Source of the DNA: Sphingopyxis sp. LC81 | GTDB lineage: Bacteria > Pseudomonadota > Alphaproteobacteria > Sphingomonadales > Sphingomonadaceae | Length of the DNA: 64,000 nt | Assembly (NCBI RefSeq): GCF_000756375.1 | Contig: NZ_JNFD01000047.1 | Location: forward strand, 62,001 to 126,000 | Direction of reading: 5' to 3' | Part shown: piece by piece, positions 9,485 to 18,857 of the stretch | How the letters are laid out: the number at the start of each line of letters is the position of its first letter | How positions within the stretch are numbered: position 1 is the first letter of the stretch | Notes under the pieces: model-generated | Told to the model about the DNA's origin: nothing | Databases searched by the model: none | Seen by the model: only the letters and a program-made list of their open reading frames with translations | Position numbers and translations under genes: made by a program

Positions 9485-10995
9485 TGCCGATCGTGAAGCT
9501 CGGCGAGGAAGGACGCTGGACCAATTATCACGGCACCGGCACGTGCGAGGCGGCGACCCGCTTTGCCTTGCGCAGCGGTGACGCGGAGCGCGGGCGCGAC
9601 GAGATCGCGATCGCCGCGAAGTCGGTGCAGGACTGGCTGGCGCAAGCGGCGGCCGAGAAGCGCCGCGTCCGGCCGCTCGGCGCGGGCTGGTCGCCGTCGA
9701 ACGTCAATATCAGCTCGCAAAGCTGGCTGCTCCACACGCGCCGCTTCAACCGCTGCTTTCGCATGGGCGCCGATGACGTCCGCCCCGGCATCGACGCGGG
9801 CGCCCTGATGCTCGTCGAAGCGGGCGCGCTCGTCGACGAGGTGTCGGACAAGTTCGAGGAGCAGGGCCGCTCGCTGTGGACCAGCGGCGCGGGCAATGGC
9901 CAGACCTTCGCAGGCGCCTCTGCCACGGGCACCCACGGATCGATGATCGCGCGCGGCGGCATCCAGGATCATATCCGCGCGCTGCAGATCGTCACGCCCG
10001 CCGGCATCCGCTGGATCGAGCCCGACGCGGGCGTGATGAGCGACGCTTTCATCGCCGCGACCGGATCGACGGCGCTGCGTGACGACAATATGTTCGCCGC
10101 GGCGCAGCTTCCCGTGGGCTCGCTTGGTATCGTGACGGCGCTCGTCGTCGACAGCGTGCCGAAATTCCTCGTCCGTCCGATCCAGAATCTGCGCAAGGTC
10201 GATCGGGCGGCGCTGGACTGGCTCGCCGCGGGTGATTTCCGCCGATTCTCGGCCGCCTATGCGCTCGATCAAGATCCCGATTTCGTCCAGATGATCGTCA
10301 ATCCGTACAAGCCGTTCAAGCGGCCGGCGATGCTGCGCTTCCTCTATCGCGAACCGTGGCGCGACGATTATCCCCGCGCGACCCCCGGCCAGCTCGGCGC
10401 CGGTTATGACGCGCTCAGCCTGCTCGGCCGATTGCTCAACGATTATCCGTGGGCGCGCGGGCCGTTGCTCCAGTTCGCGATGAAGCAGGGTTATGCCAGC
10501 GGCCCCGATATCGACGCGCCGCCGGTCTATGGCAGCTGGGGGGAGGGGCTCGATACGCACCGACCGCTCGCCGACCTGTTCAACGCCTCGGTCACCATCG
10601 ACCGCGCCGACCTTGCGCGCGCGTTCGAACGCATCTGCGCGGTCTATGCGCGCCACGGCGGCTCGACCGTCGTCACCATACGTTTCATGGAGCGCGCGCA
10701 GGGGCTGCTCGCCCCCGCGCGCTTTACGCACAATGCCGTGATCGATTTCGACGGCCCGCGCAGCCAGCGCACCGCCGACGCCTATGCCCGCGTCGTCGAA
10801 TGTCTCGATGCAGAGGGCATCACCTTCACCCGCCACTGGGCCAAAAGCTGCCGCCTCGACGCCGCACGCGTTGCCGCCGATTATGGCGAGGATTTCCGCC
10901 GCTGGCGCGCGGCACGCGACCGGCTGCTCCCCGATCCGGCGCACCGCGCGCTGTTCGGCAGCGAGGTGCTCGATAACCTCGGCCTGACCTGTTGA
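9484..10995 (+). CDS. FAD-binding oxidase/dehydrogenase of the VAO/aldonolactone-oxidase type
   Basis: This is a probable flavoprotein oxidoreductase of 503 residues. The N-terminal half is a PCMH-type FAD domain with VRPLGAGWSPSN (about 58-69) and GNGQTFAGASATGTHGS (about 138-154). The C-terminal half ends with a RHWAKSC segment and FRRWRAARDRLLPDP, reminiscent of the HWGK region and final helix of sugar-lactone oxidases. In gulono- and arabinonolactone oxidases the first motif is G-x-G-H-S, whose His binds FAD covalently. Here Trp replaces it, so FAD is probably not covalently attached. The substrate is unknown. It is coupled to the small membrane protein upstream. Confidence 0.75.
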   Translation: MPIVKLGEEGRWTNYHGTGTCEAATRFALRSGDAERGRDEIAIAAKSVQDWLAQAAAEKRRVRPLGAGWSPSNVNISSQSWLLHTRRFNRCFRMGADDVRPGIDAGALMLVEAGALVDEVSDKFEEQGRSLWTSGAGNGQTFAGASATGTHGSMIARGGIQDHIRALQIVTPAGIRWIEPDAGVMSDAFIAATGSTALRDDNMFAAAQLPVGSLGIVTALVVDSVPKFLVRPIQNLRKVDRAALDWLAAGDFRRFSAAYALDQDPDFVQMIVNPYKPFKRPAMLRFLYREPWRDDYPRATPGQLGAGYDALSLLGRLLNDYPWARGPLLQFAMKQGYASGPDIDAPPVYGSWGEGLDTHRPLADLFNASVTIDRADLARAFERICAVYARHGGSTVVTIRFMERAQGLLAPARFTHNAVIDFDGPRSQRTADAYARVVECLDAEGITFTRHWAKSCRLDAARVAADYGEDFRRWRAARDRLLPDPAHRALFGSEVLDNLGLTC

Positions 10996-11011
10996 TTTGC
11001 GCCCTCTACCC

Positions 11012-11040
11012 TTGACAAATCGCTCGCCGACCTGCCTTAG
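11012..11040 (+). promoter_or_regulatory. Candidate promoter for aspS
   Basis: A perfect TTGACA (-35) occurs at 11012-11017 in the 105-base gap before aspS. At the expected 17-base spacing the -10 is poor (CCTTAG), so only the -35 is convincing. It lies 60 bases or more before the aspS ATG, leaving a leader of roughly 50 bases. Confidence 0.35.
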
Positions 11041-11100
11041 GCGCGGCCATATCGGCGCGTTTTCCTGCGCGCCCCTCCGGACATTTGAAAGACGAACATA

Positions 11101-12891
11101 ATGCACGCCTATCGCACCCACACATGCGCAGATCTTCGCGCCGCCAACGTCGGCGAGGAAGTCCGTCTTTCGGGCTGGGTGCATCGCACGCGCGAGCATG
11201 CGAATGTGCTCTTCGTCGATCTTCGCGACCATTACGGCATTACCCAGATCGTGGTGGAAACCGGTTCGGACCTCTATCCCACCGTCAACGCCCTCGGTCC
11301 CGAATCCGTTCTGACCTTCACGGGCAAGGTCGCCGCGCGGTCGCCCGAGACGCTCAACCCGAAGCTCGCGACCGGCGAGATCGAAATCTATCCGAGCGCG
11401 GTGACCGTCCAGTCAGCCGCCGATCGCCTGCCGCTGCCGGTGTTCGGCGAAACCGACTATCCGGAGGAAATCCGCCTCACGAACCGTTTCCTCGATCTCC
11501 GCCGCGAGCGCCTGCACAAGAATATCGTTCTGCGCTCGAACGTGATTTCGTCGCTGCGCCGCCGGATGATCGATCAGGGCTTCACCGAATTTCAGACGCC
11601 GATCCTGACCGCGAGCAGCCCCGAGGGCGCGCGCGACTATCTGGTTCCCAGCCGCGTCCACCCCGGCAAATTCTATGCGCTGCCGCAGGCGCCGCAGATG
11701 TTCAAGCAGCTGCTGATGGTCGCGGGCTTCGATCGCTATTTCCAGATTGCACCCTGCTTTCGTGACGAGGACGCACGCGCCGACCGTTCGCCCGGCGAAT
11801 TCTACCAGCTCGATTTCGAGATGAGCTTCGTCACGCAGGACGACGTCTTCAACGCCATCGAGCCCGTCCTGCACGGCGTGTTCGAGGAGTTCGCCGATTT
11901 CGACGGCAAGGGCCGCACCGTGTCGCCGTTGCCGTTCAAGCGCATTCCGTACCGCGAATCGATGCTGAAATATGGCAGCGACAAGCCGGATCTGCGCAAC
12001 CCGCTGCTCGTCCATGACGTGGGCGATTTCTTCAAGGGATCGGGCTTTGGCCGCTTTGCGTCGATGGTCGAGGAAGGCCAGGTGGTTCGCGCCGTCGCCG
12101 CGCCCGAAACGCACGAAAAGAGCCGCAAATTCTTCGACGAGATGAACAGCTGGGCGCAGTCGGAAGGTTTCCCGGGCCTCGGCTACGCAACCCAGAAGGA
12201 CGGCGTGTTCGGCGGTCCGATCGCCAACAACCACGGTCAGGAAGGCATGAAGGCGATCGCCGATGCGATGGGGCTGGGGCCGAACGACGGCATCTTCTTC
12301 GCCGCGGGCGTCGAAGGCAAGGCCGCCAAGCTTGCCGGCCTCGCGCGCACGCGCGTTGCCGATCAGCTGGACCTGATTGACAAGAGCCGCTTCGAATTCT
12401 GCTGGATTGTCGACTTCCCGATGTTCGAGGCGGACGAGGACACCGGCAAGATCGATTTCAGCCACAATCCCTTCTCGATGCCGCAGGGCGAGATGGACGC
12501 GCTGACCGGCAAGGATCCGCTCGATATCCTCGCTTACCAGTATGACATCGTCTGCAACGGCGTCGAACTGTCGTCGGGCGCAATCCGGAACCATCGCCCT
12601 GACATCATGTACAAGGCGTTCGAGATCGCGGGCTATTCGCAGGCCGATGTCGATGCGAACTTCAGCGGCATGATCAACGCCTTCAAGTTCGGTGCGCCGC
12701 CGCACGGCGGATCGGCACCGGGCGTCGACCGCATCGTGATGCTGCTCGCCGACGAGCCCAACATCCGCGAAGTCATTGTTTTCCCGATGACCCAGAAGGC
12801 CGAAGACCTGATGATGGGCGCCCCGGCGCCGGTCAGCGAAAAGCAGCTGAAAGAACTGAGCATCCGGCTCGTCGACGGTCCGAAGAACTAA
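11101..12891 (+). CDS. aspS: Aspartyl-tRNA synthetase
   Basis: AspRS attaches aspartate to tRNA(Asp). It is a class II synthetase of 596 residues, normal for the bacterial type. The N-terminal OB-fold anticodon domain begins [20 protein letters not shown]. Motif 2 is [19 protein letters not shown] and motif 3 is [17 protein letters not shown], with the bacterial GAD insertion domain between them (about residues 300-410). Many alphaproteobacterial AspRS enzymes also charge tRNA(Asn) for GatCAB-dependent amidation; whether this one does cannot be told here. A GTG-initiated hydrolase gene follows after 3 bases. Confidence 0.97.
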   Translation: MHAYRTHTCADLRAANVGEEVRLSGWVHRTREHANVLFVDLRDHYGITQIVVETGSDLYPTVNALGPESVLTFTGKVAARSPETLNPKLATGEIEIYPSAVTVQSAADRLPLPVFGETDYPEEIRLTNRFLDLRRERLHKNIVLRSNVISSLRRRMIDQGFTEFQTPILTASSPEGARDYLVPSRVHPGKFYALPQAPQMFKQLLMVAGFDRYFQIAPCFRDEDARADRSPGEFYQLDFEMSFVTQDDVFNAIEPVLHGVFEEFADFDGKGRTVSPLPFKRIPYRESMLKYGSDKPDLRNPLLVHDVGDFFKGSGFGRFASMVEEGQVVRAVAAPETHEKSRKFFDEMNSWAQSEGFPGLGYATQKDGVFGGPIANNHGQEGMKAIADAMGLGPNDGIFFAAGVEGKAAKLAGLARTRVADQLDLIDKSRFEFCWIVDFPMFEADEDTGKIDFSHNPFSMPQGEMDALTGKDPLDILAYQYDIVCNGVELSSGAIRNHRPDIMYKAFEIAGYSQADVDANFSGMINAFKFGAPPHGGSAPGVDRIVMLLADEPNIREVIVFPMTQKAEDLMMGAPAPVSEKQLKELSIRLVDGPKN

Positions 12892-12894
12892 AGC

Positions 12895-13767
12895 GTGAGC
12901 GAATCCCGGGAGCACCGGCTGGAAACGCCGGAAGGCGATATCTGCTGGTTCGAATGGGGTGAGCGCGGTGAGGGCGCTTCGCTGTTCCTGCTCCATGCGA
13001 CGGGCTTTCACGCGCGGCTTTGGGATCAGGTCGTTGCGGCGCTGCCGCCCGGCACGCACGTCATCGCGCCCGATCATCGCGGGCATGGGCGCAGTTACCG
13101 TCCCGCGACGCTCGCCAACTGGGCGGCGACATCCGACGCGCTGTTGCCGCTGCTCGACGGGCTCGGCGGGCATCCGCTCGTCGGCTGTGGGCATAGCATG
13201 GGCGGCTATGCGCTGACGCGGCTCGCGTCGCAGCGGCCGGCCGCCTTCCGCCATCTCGTGCTGATCGATCCGGTGATCATGGACCCGGCCTTTTATCCGG
13301 TCGAAGCGAGTCCGATCCCCGATCCCGCCGAGCATCCCGTCGCGCGCCGCCGCAACAGCTGGACGAGTGCCGAAGAGATGCGCGCGCGCTTCGCCGACCG
13401 GCCGCCCTATGCGAACTGGGACCCGCGCGTCCTTGCCGACTATTGCACCCATGGTCTGCTTCCGGCGACGGACGGCGAAGCGCTGGAGCTGGCCTGCCCC
13501 CCGGCGCTCGAAGCCTCGGTCTATCAGAATGCGCTGCGCACCAGCCCGCACGAGTGGCTCCACTATCTCGCGGTTCCCTCGACGGTGATCCGCGCCCCGA
13601 CCGGCGAGCGCGGCGGCGAGCTCGACTTCTCGCTGAGCCCGACCTGGACGGGGCTTGGTGCGGCGATCGGTGCGACGCGCGATGAACTCTGGGCCGAGCA
13701 CAGCCACTTCATCCCGATGGAAGACCCCGCGCGCGTCGCCGCGCTGCTCGCGGACCTCGCTACGTAA
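12895..13767 (+). CDS. Alpha/beta-fold hydrolase
   Basis: This 290-residue hydrolase of unknown substrate starts at GTG three bases after the aspS stop. The fold is indicated by the oxyanion segment LLHATGFHARLWDQV, by DHRGHGRS, by the nucleophile elbow GHSMGG (Ser near residue 102), and by a late Asp and His (the His in EHSHFIPMEDP). The arrangement resembles haloalkane-dehalogenase or peroxidase-like esterases, which are too similar to one another for a substrate prediction. It is probably read through from aspS, but no functional link is evident. Confidence 0.85.
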   Translation: MSESREHRLETPEGDICWFEWGERGEGASLFLLHATGFHARLWDQVVAALPPGTHVIAPDHRGHGRSYRPATLANWAATSDALLPLLDGLGGHPLVGCGHSMGGYALTRLASQRPAAFRHLVLIDPVIMDPAFYPVEASPIPDPAEHPVARRRNSWTSAEEMRARFADRPPYANWDPRVLADYCTHGLLPATDGEALELACPPALEASVYQNALRTSPHEWLHYLAVPSTVIRAPTGERGGELDFSLSPTWTGLGAAIGATRDELWAEHSHFIPMEDPARVAALLADLAT

Positions 13768-13852
13768 CCAAACCCGCGCATCCTGTGCCAGAAAATGACA
13801 CCGGCCATCGCCGGCTTGGTGGAAGGCGCCCGCTTGCGCTAGGGGAGGGGGC

Positions 13853-14638
13853 ATGACGATCTCGCTCTCTGACTATGAAACCGGCGCCAAATATGAGGGC
13901 GACTATTCCGACGATCTCGCCGCGCTCGAGGATCGCCTCGAACGGCTCCAGGCCGCGCACATCATCCACGGCCAGCGCAGCATCATCATGTTCGAGGGCT
14001 GGGACGCGGCGGGGAAGGGCGGGATTATCCAGCGGCTGACCGCGTCGCTCGACCCGCGCTATTTCGAGGTATGGCCGATTGCCGCGCCGAATGAGGAGGA
14101 AAAGGCGCGCCATTTCCTGTGGCGTTTCTGGAAACGCCTGCCGGGCAATCGCGAGATATCGATCTTCGACCGCAGCTGGTACGGCCGCGTCCTCGTCGAG
14201 CGCGTCGAGGGGTATGCAAGCGAGGCCGAATGGCGCAAGGGCTATGACGAGATCAACGAGTTCGAGGCGCAGCTGACCGGCAGCCGCACGAATCTGGTGA
14301 AACTCTTCATCCACATCACGCAGGACGAGCAGGACAAGCGCTTCGCCGACCGCCTCGACGATCCGTGGAAGCGGTGGAAGACGGGGACGGAGGATTATCG
14401 CAACCGGTCGAAGCGCAAGGCCTATCTTGCCGCGATCGAGGATATGTTCGCGCAGACGAACACGCGCTGGGCGCCGTGGAAGGTGATCGACGGCAACAAT
14501 AAAAAGGCCGCGCGCATCGCGGCGCTGACCCATATCGCCGAAGCGCTCGAGGCGATCGTGCCGATGACCCCGCCCGATCTCGACCCTGCGGTCGTCAAAC
14601 TCGCGGGCAAGGCGTTCGGTTACAAGCCCAAAGACTAG
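13853..14638 (+). CDS. ppk2: Polyphosphate kinase 2
   Basis: PPK2 enzymes use polyphosphate to phosphorylate nucleoside di- or monophosphates and are unrelated to PPK1. The 261-residue single-domain protein has the P-loop FEGWDAAGKGGIIQ (about 45-58), the Walker B region IFDRSWYGRVLVERVEG and the lid DDPWKRWKTGTEDYRNR. The Asp in GWDAAGK and the Arg-rich lid are the usual catalytic features. It stands alone, 85 bases after the hydrolase. Its class (ADP- or AMP-preferring) cannot be assigned by eye. Confidence 0.93.
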   Translation: MTISLSDYETGAKYEGDYSDDLAALEDRLERLQAAHIIHGQRSIIMFEGWDAAGKGGIIQRLTASLDPRYFEVWPIAAPNEEEKARHFLWRFWKRLPGNREISIFDRSWYGRVLVERVEGYASEAEWRKGYDEINEFEAQLTGSRTNLVKLFIHITQDEQDKRFADRLDDPWKRWKTGTEDYRNRSKRKAYLAAIEDMFAQTNTRWAPWKVIDGNNKKAARIAALTHIAEALEAIVPMTPPDLDPAVVKLAGKAFGYKPKD

Positions 14639-14692
14639 GTTTTTCGGCCTCCTTGGCTAGCAATCGTGCGCCCCAGCCGCTACATGGGGGTG

Positions 14693-15229
14693 ATGAGCCG
14701 CGCCAAGAGATCCGATGATTGGGGTTTTCCCCGCTGGCGCCCCTATGGCTCGTCGCGCGAGACGCAGAAGGTGCGCCTCTGCGATCGCCACGGCTGCACC
14801 AACCCCGGCAACTGCCCTGCGCCCAAATCGCCGAACAGCCCCGAACGCTGGTATTTCTGTGAGACGCACGCCGCCGAATATAACCGCGGCTGGGACTATT
14901 TCGAAGGATTGAGCGCCGAAGATGCCGCCGAGCGCGCGGCCAATGAGACGCGCGACGCCGGGGCCTATGCCAAGGCCCAACATTACGCCTGGGGCGGGTC
15001 GGGCGATGGCAGCCGCAGCGCCGACGAAATGCGCGCGCTCGAAATATTGGACCTCGAACCCGATGCCGATTTCGAAGCGACGAAAAAGGCGTGGCGCAAT
15101 CTTGCCAAGGAAACACACCCCGATGTGAAACCCGGCGACGCCGAGGCCGCGAAGCGCTTTGCCGCAGGACAGGCGGCGTTCGAGGTGTTGAAGCAGGCCG
15201 AAGAACGTAAAAGCTGGAAGCCGGCGTAA
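14693..15229 (+). CDS. J-domain protein with N-terminal cysteine motif
   Basis: This is a DnaJ-like co-chaperone of about 178 residues. The J domain is C-terminal (about 115-178) and contains the HPD tripeptide in KETHPDVKPGD, needed to stimulate DnaK. The N-terminal part has CDRHGCTNPGNCPAP and a further Cys-x-x-His (FCETH), possibly a small zinc site. There is no Gly/Phe region or DnaJ zinc domain, so it is a type III J protein. Alternative in-frame starts are ATG 14684 and GTG 14666. ATG 14693 is preferred for its preceding GGGGG and its natural N-terminus MSRAKRSDDWGF. Confidence 0.82.
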   Translation: MSRAKRSDDWGFPRWRPYGSSRETQKVRLCDRHGCTNPGNCPAPKSPNSPERWYFCETHAAEYNRGWDYFEGLSAEDAAERAANETRDAGAYAKAQHYAWGGSGDGSRSADEMRALEILDLEPDADFEATKKAWRNLAKETHPDVKPGDAEAAKRFAAGQAAFEVLKQAEERKSWKPA

Positions 15230-15305
15230 CGCGTCGCCTTTGCCTCCAAAGCAACCACACTCCCGACCGGGCGTTCCTTGTTCAAGCTTAACAAGGAGAT
15301 GTCGC

Positions 15306-16199
15306 GTGACCACGATCAGAACCTTTACCGCACTCGCCGCCGGGGCTTTGGTCCTCGCTCCTGCCGCTGCGCTGGCGCAGACCGATTCCACCCAGCAGTC
15401 GACCACCCAGGAAGACCGTGTGGGCGCGATCCTTGGGACCTTGTTCGGCGATCGGCTTGGCGCGTCGACCTCGATCGAGCGGCAATGGGCGGCGGGTCGC
15501 AAGCCGCTGGCGACCCAGCGCACCCAATTCAACACCCGCATCGATACCGATGTCCGATCGGGCACCTTGACCGCGCGCAACGGAACGCGCGTCAAAGCCG
15601 AGTATGACGAGCTTGTCGCGCTTGAAGCCCGCTATGGAGCCGACGGCCGGTTTACGACGCAGGAACGTACCGACCTCGGCGACCGCTATGGCGCGCTGAC
15701 GCAGGCGCTGACCGAGGGCGGCTATGCCGATGACGGCGGTTCGACGACATTGTCGGTTGCGGACGGCCGTGCCGAGTTCGACCGGCGCGTGGACGCAAGA
15801 GTCGCCGCCCGCGGTATGAGCCGTACGCAGGCGACAAGTCTTAAGCGCGATTATGCCGCGTTGATCCAGACCGAAGCCACCTACGCCCGCGACGGGATCA
15901 GCGACCGGGAACAGGAAGATCTCGATGCGCGCCTCGATGCGCTCGACGCCCGCGTCGGCGATACCGCCTATGGCGGCGGCCCCGCTGTGCTCGACAACCG
16001 CACTCGGCTGTCCAACATCGACGCTGCCTTGCGCGCCAGCGGCCTCACCGCCGCCGCGCAGGCACAGGTCCGCGTCGAAGCCGGCGACCTGATCCGTCTC
16101 GACGCCGCTTATGCCCGCACGACGCCGAGCAGCGATGACCGGAACTATCTTGAGCGCCGTATCGTGGACCTCGAAACGCGTGCGCGTGTCCGACGCTAG
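15306..16199 (+). CDS. Secreted protein with three internal repeats, function unknown
   Basis: A 297-residue exported protein starts at GTG, preceded by a good AAGGAG. The signal peptide is MTTIRTFTALAAGALVLAPA with probable cleavage after ALA near residue 24. The mature part holds three related helical repeats of about 58 residues at roughly 75-132, 158-215 and 235-292. Repeats 1 and 2 share the pattern F(N/D)xR(I/V)D ... (K)xxY(D/A)xL ... EAxYxxDG ... DLxxR, and the third is degenerate (DLIRLDAAYARTTPS). There are no Cys residues in the mature protein. I do not recognise the family. The highly charged helical character suggests a structural or binding role in the periplasm. Confidence 0.75.
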   Translation: MTTIRTFTALAAGALVLAPAAALAQTDSTQQSTTQEDRVGAILGTLFGDRLGASTSIERQWAAGRKPLATQRTQFNTRIDTDVRSGTLTARNGTRVKAEYDELVALEARYGADGRFTTQERTDLGDRYGALTQALTEGGYADDGGSTTLSVADGRAEFDRRVDARVAARGMSRTQATSLKRDYAALIQTEATYARDGISDREQEDLDARLDALDARVGDTAYGGGPAVLDNRTRLSNIDAALRASGLTAAAQAQVRVEAGDLIRLDAAYARTTPSSDDRNYLERRIVDLETRARVRR

Positions 16200-16216
16200 G
16201 GTCGAACGCGTCCGCG

Positions 16217-16924
16217 CTATTTATAGACGCAGCTGTCCAGCCCGTCGCGTTTCACCACACCGATGCGCGCGCGGATCGTGTTGCCGTAACGGCGCGTAAA
16301 GCCCGACGGGCTCACCGCCGCGCGCTTCTTGGGCAGCGGCAGGATCGCGGCGATGCGCCCCGCCTCGGCGGGGGTCAGCTTGCCCGCGCCATGGTTGAAA
16401 TAGCGCTGCGCCCCCGCCTCGACGCCATAGGTGCCGATCCCCGTCTCGGCCACATTGAGGTAAACTTCCATGATCCGGCGCTTGCCCCAGATCTTCTCGA
16501 TCAGGAAGGTGAACCACACTTCGGGCACCTTGCGGACATAGCGCGTCCAGCCGGTCCCCTGCCACAGGAAGACATTCTTCGCGGTCTGCTGGCTGACCGT
16601 CGATCCGCCGCGCATGCGCTTGCCCTTGGCGTTGCGCTCGATCGCCTGTTCGATCGCGTCGCGGTCGAACCCGTTATGGCTGCAGAATTTGCCGTCCTCC
16701 GCCGCGATCACCGCGCGCACCATGTTGCGGTCGATGTTCGAGAGGCTCTCCCAGTCCTTGGTGATCCCGTTGCTGTCGGCCAGCATCGTGAACGTCACGG
16801 GCGGCGGCACGACGGCATAGAGCAGCACCCACAAGACGGTGGCGGCAATGAACCAGAACAGCCATTTGAACGGCCGCAGATACCAGGGGAGCTTGCGCTT
16901 CTTCGCGCGGGAGGACGTTACCAT
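16217..16924 (-). CDS. mtgA: Monofunctional biosynthetic peptidoglycan glycosyltransferase
   Basis: MtgA polymerises lipid II into glycan strands at the inner membrane. The 235-residue protein has a basic N-terminus, one transmembrane helix (LFWFIAATVLWVLLYAVVP, about 24-42) and a GT51 domain. The catalytic Glu lies in IAAEDGKFCSHNGFD, with conserved GGSTVSQQTAKNVFLW and the second Glu region MEVYLNVAETG. No transpeptidase domain follows, as expected for MtgA. It is convergent with the repeat protein, with 17 bases between stops. Confidence 0.95.
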   Translation of the reverse strand: MVTSSRAKKRKLPWYLRPFKWLFWFIAATVLWVLLYAVVPPPVTFTMLADSNGITKDWESLSNIDRNMVRAVIAAEDGKFCSHNGFDRDAIEQAIERNAKGKRMRGGSTVSQQTAKNVFLWQGTGWTRYVRKVPEVWFTFLIEKIWGKRRIMEVYLNVAETGIGTYGVEAGAQRYFNHGAGKLTPAEAGRIAAILPLPKKRAAVSPSGFTRRYGNTIRARIGVVKRDGLDSCVYK

Positions 16925-17015
16925 GCGGGCAAATTAGCCGCTTGCGATTTCGAGGCAAGCGGGCTTGATCTTGTGGAGCAAAAAACCCTGCTGTCCGATG
17001 AAGGAAAGACCCCGC

Positions 17016-17816
17016 ATGCCGCTTCGATCCCTCTTGCTGCTAGCCGCCGCGACGGCCGCTGCGCCCGCCTTCGCGAACGAGGATCGCCGCGAGCTTTGCC
17101 CCGATCGGCCGGGGCTGGGTACACCCGCCTGCACGGTCGAGCCGGGGTCGATGCTGTTCGAGATCGGCCTGGCCGACTGGACGCTCGATCGCACCGCCGA
17201 CAGCCGGAGCGATAGCTGGGCCTTTGGCGACGCCTTGCTGCGCGCCGGGCTGACCTCGTCGCTGGAGGTGCAGCTTGGCTGGACGATGCTCGGCCATGCG
17301 CGCGAACGCGACCGGGCGACGGGCGACGTGACCCGCCGGACGCGAACGGGCGACGTGACGCTCGCGTTGCGGCAGAACCTGAGCAATCCCGACGGGGCGG
17401 GCTTTTCGGTCGCGCTGATGCCCTATGCCACGCTGCCGCTGGGCGGTGAGGGCGTCGGTGCGGGCGATTGGGGGGCGGGGATGATCGTACCGGTCAGCTT
17501 CGAACTCGGCGCCGTGTCGCTGGGCTTCACGCCGCATGTCGACGCCGCCGTCGATAGCGACGGCGACGGGCGGCATACGGCCTATGGCTCGGTGGTCGGC
17601 CTTGGGTTCGGCTTGTCCGACGATGTCTCGATGGCGGCCGAAGTGTCGCTGACCCGCGACCGCGACCCCGGCGGGCACACAACCGAGGCGCTCGCCGGCC
17701 TCTCGGCCGGCTGGCAGCCTGATGCCGACAGCCAGTGGGATTTGGGCGCCAACGTCGGCCTCAATCGCGACAGCCCCGACGTCGAACTCTATTTCGGCTT
17801 CGTGCGCCGCTTCTGA
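17016..17816 (+). CDS. Putative outer-membrane beta-barrel/transporter-like protein
   Basis: This exported protein of about 266 residues begins MPLRSLLLLAAATAAAPAFA, a signal peptide. AAGGAAAG lies eight bases upstream, which favours this ATG over the in-frame ATG at 16998. The mature protein is rich in alternating hydrophobic and polar beta-strand-like segments with many Gly and Asp, and it ends FGFVRRF, with a terminal Phe as in many outer-membrane barrels. Two Cys residues occur near the mature N-terminus (LCPDRPG, PACTVEP). It resembles the loose 'MetA-pathway/transporter' outer-membrane family. The function is unknown. Confidence 0.65.
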   Translation: MPLRSLLLLAAATAAAPAFANEDRRELCPDRPGLGTPACTVEPGSMLFEIGLADWTLDRTADSRSDSWAFGDALLRAGLTSSLEVQLGWTMLGHARERDRATGDVTRRTRTGDVTLALRQNLSNPDGAGFSVALMPYATLPLGGEGVGAGDWGAGMIVPVSFELGAVSLGFTPHVDAAVDSDGDGRHTAYGSVVGLGFGLSDDVSMAAEVSLTRDRDPGGHTTEALAGLSAGWQPDADSQWDLGANVGLNRDSPDVELYFGFVRRF

Positions 17817-17874
17817 CGTTTGCGCGCCGCTGCCGCATTCCCATGTCGGCTTGGGCGCAAAGGATGGGCGCCGA

Positions 17875-18774
17875 TCAGGCGCCCACCAGCCGCCGGTCGC
17901 CGGCGAGCTTCAGCATCGCTTTCTGCAGCTTTTCGAACGCACGCACTTCGATCTGGCGCACGCGTTCGCGGCTGACGTCGTAAACTTGGCTCAGGTCTTC
18001 GAGCGTCTTGGGGTCGTCGGTCAGGCGGCGTTCGGTCAGGATGTGGCGCTCGCGCTCGTTGAGCGATTCCAGCGCCTCATTCAGCAGCGAATGGCGCACG
18101 TCACGTTCCTGCGCCTCGGCGACGCGCTCGTCCTGAAGCGGTCCCTCGTCGCCCAGCAGATCCTGCCACTGGCTGTCGCCATCCTCGCCCATCGGCACGT
18201 TCAGCGAGGTGTCGCCGCCCATCGACATGCGGCGGTTCATGCTGGTGACCTCTTCCTCGGTGACGCCGAGGTCGGTCGCGATCTTGGTCAGATGTTCGGG
18301 CGACAGGTCACCGTCCTCGAACGCCGCGAGGTTGTTCTTCATCCGGCGAAGGTTGAAGAACAGCTTCTTCTGCGCCGCGGTGGTGCCCATCTTCACGAGG
18401 CTCCACGAGCGCAGGATGAATTCCTGGATCGAGGCGCGAATCCACCACATCGCATAGGTCGCGAGGCGGAATCCGCGTTCGGGATCGAACTTCTTCACGC
18501 CCTGCATCAGGCCGATATTGCCTTCGCTGATCAGCTCGCTGACCGGCAGGCCATAGCCGCGGTAACCCATCGCGATTTTTGCGACGAGGCGGAGGTGCGA
18601 GGTGACGAGCTGCGCCGCAGCTTCATTGTCGCCATGCTCCTGAAAGCGGCGCGCGAGCATATATTCCTGCTCGGGGGTCAGCAGGGGGAATTTGCGGATT
18701 TCCGCCAGATAGCGATTCAGGCTGGCTTCGCCGCCAAGCGCTGGAACCGTGGCCGGAACATTGCTTTTAGCCAT
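17875..18774 (-). CDS. rpoH: RNA polymerase heat-shock sigma factor RpoH (sigma-32)
   Basis: This sigma factor directs transcription of heat-shock genes. The 299-residue protein has region 1.2/2 (RYLAEIRKFPLLTPEQEYML, HLRLVAKIAMGYRGYGL), region 2.4 (FRLATYAMWWIRASIQEFIL), the RpoH-specific box QKKLFFNLRR and a C-terminal region 4 (EDLSQVYDVSRERVRQIEVRA). These features separate it from RpoD and RpoS. It follows rluD in the same direction after 83 bases, a pairing I recall from related genomes. No thermosensor structure was assessed in the leader. Confidence 0.96.
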   Translation of the reverse strand: MAKSNVPATVPALGGEASLNRYLAEIRKFPLLTPEQEYMLARRFQEHGDNEAAAQLVTSHLRLVAKIAMGYRGYGLPVSELISEGNIGLMQGVKKFDPERGFRLATYAMWWIRASIQEFILRSWSLVKMGTTAAQKKLFFNLRRMKNNLAAFEDGDLSPEHLTKIATDLGVTEEEVTSMNRRMSMGGDTSLNVPMGEDGDSQWQDLLGDEGPLQDERVAEAQERDVRHSLLNEALESLNERERHILTERRLTDDPKTLEDLSQVYDVSRERVRQIEVRAFEKLQKAMLKLAGDRRLVGA

Positions 18775-18857
18775 TGGAGAGCGTCTTCCCTTTAGAATCT
18801 TGAGTCAGAATATGCCGCGGTTGCTTCCAGCGGTCGAGATAGATTTTCATTCGAAAC

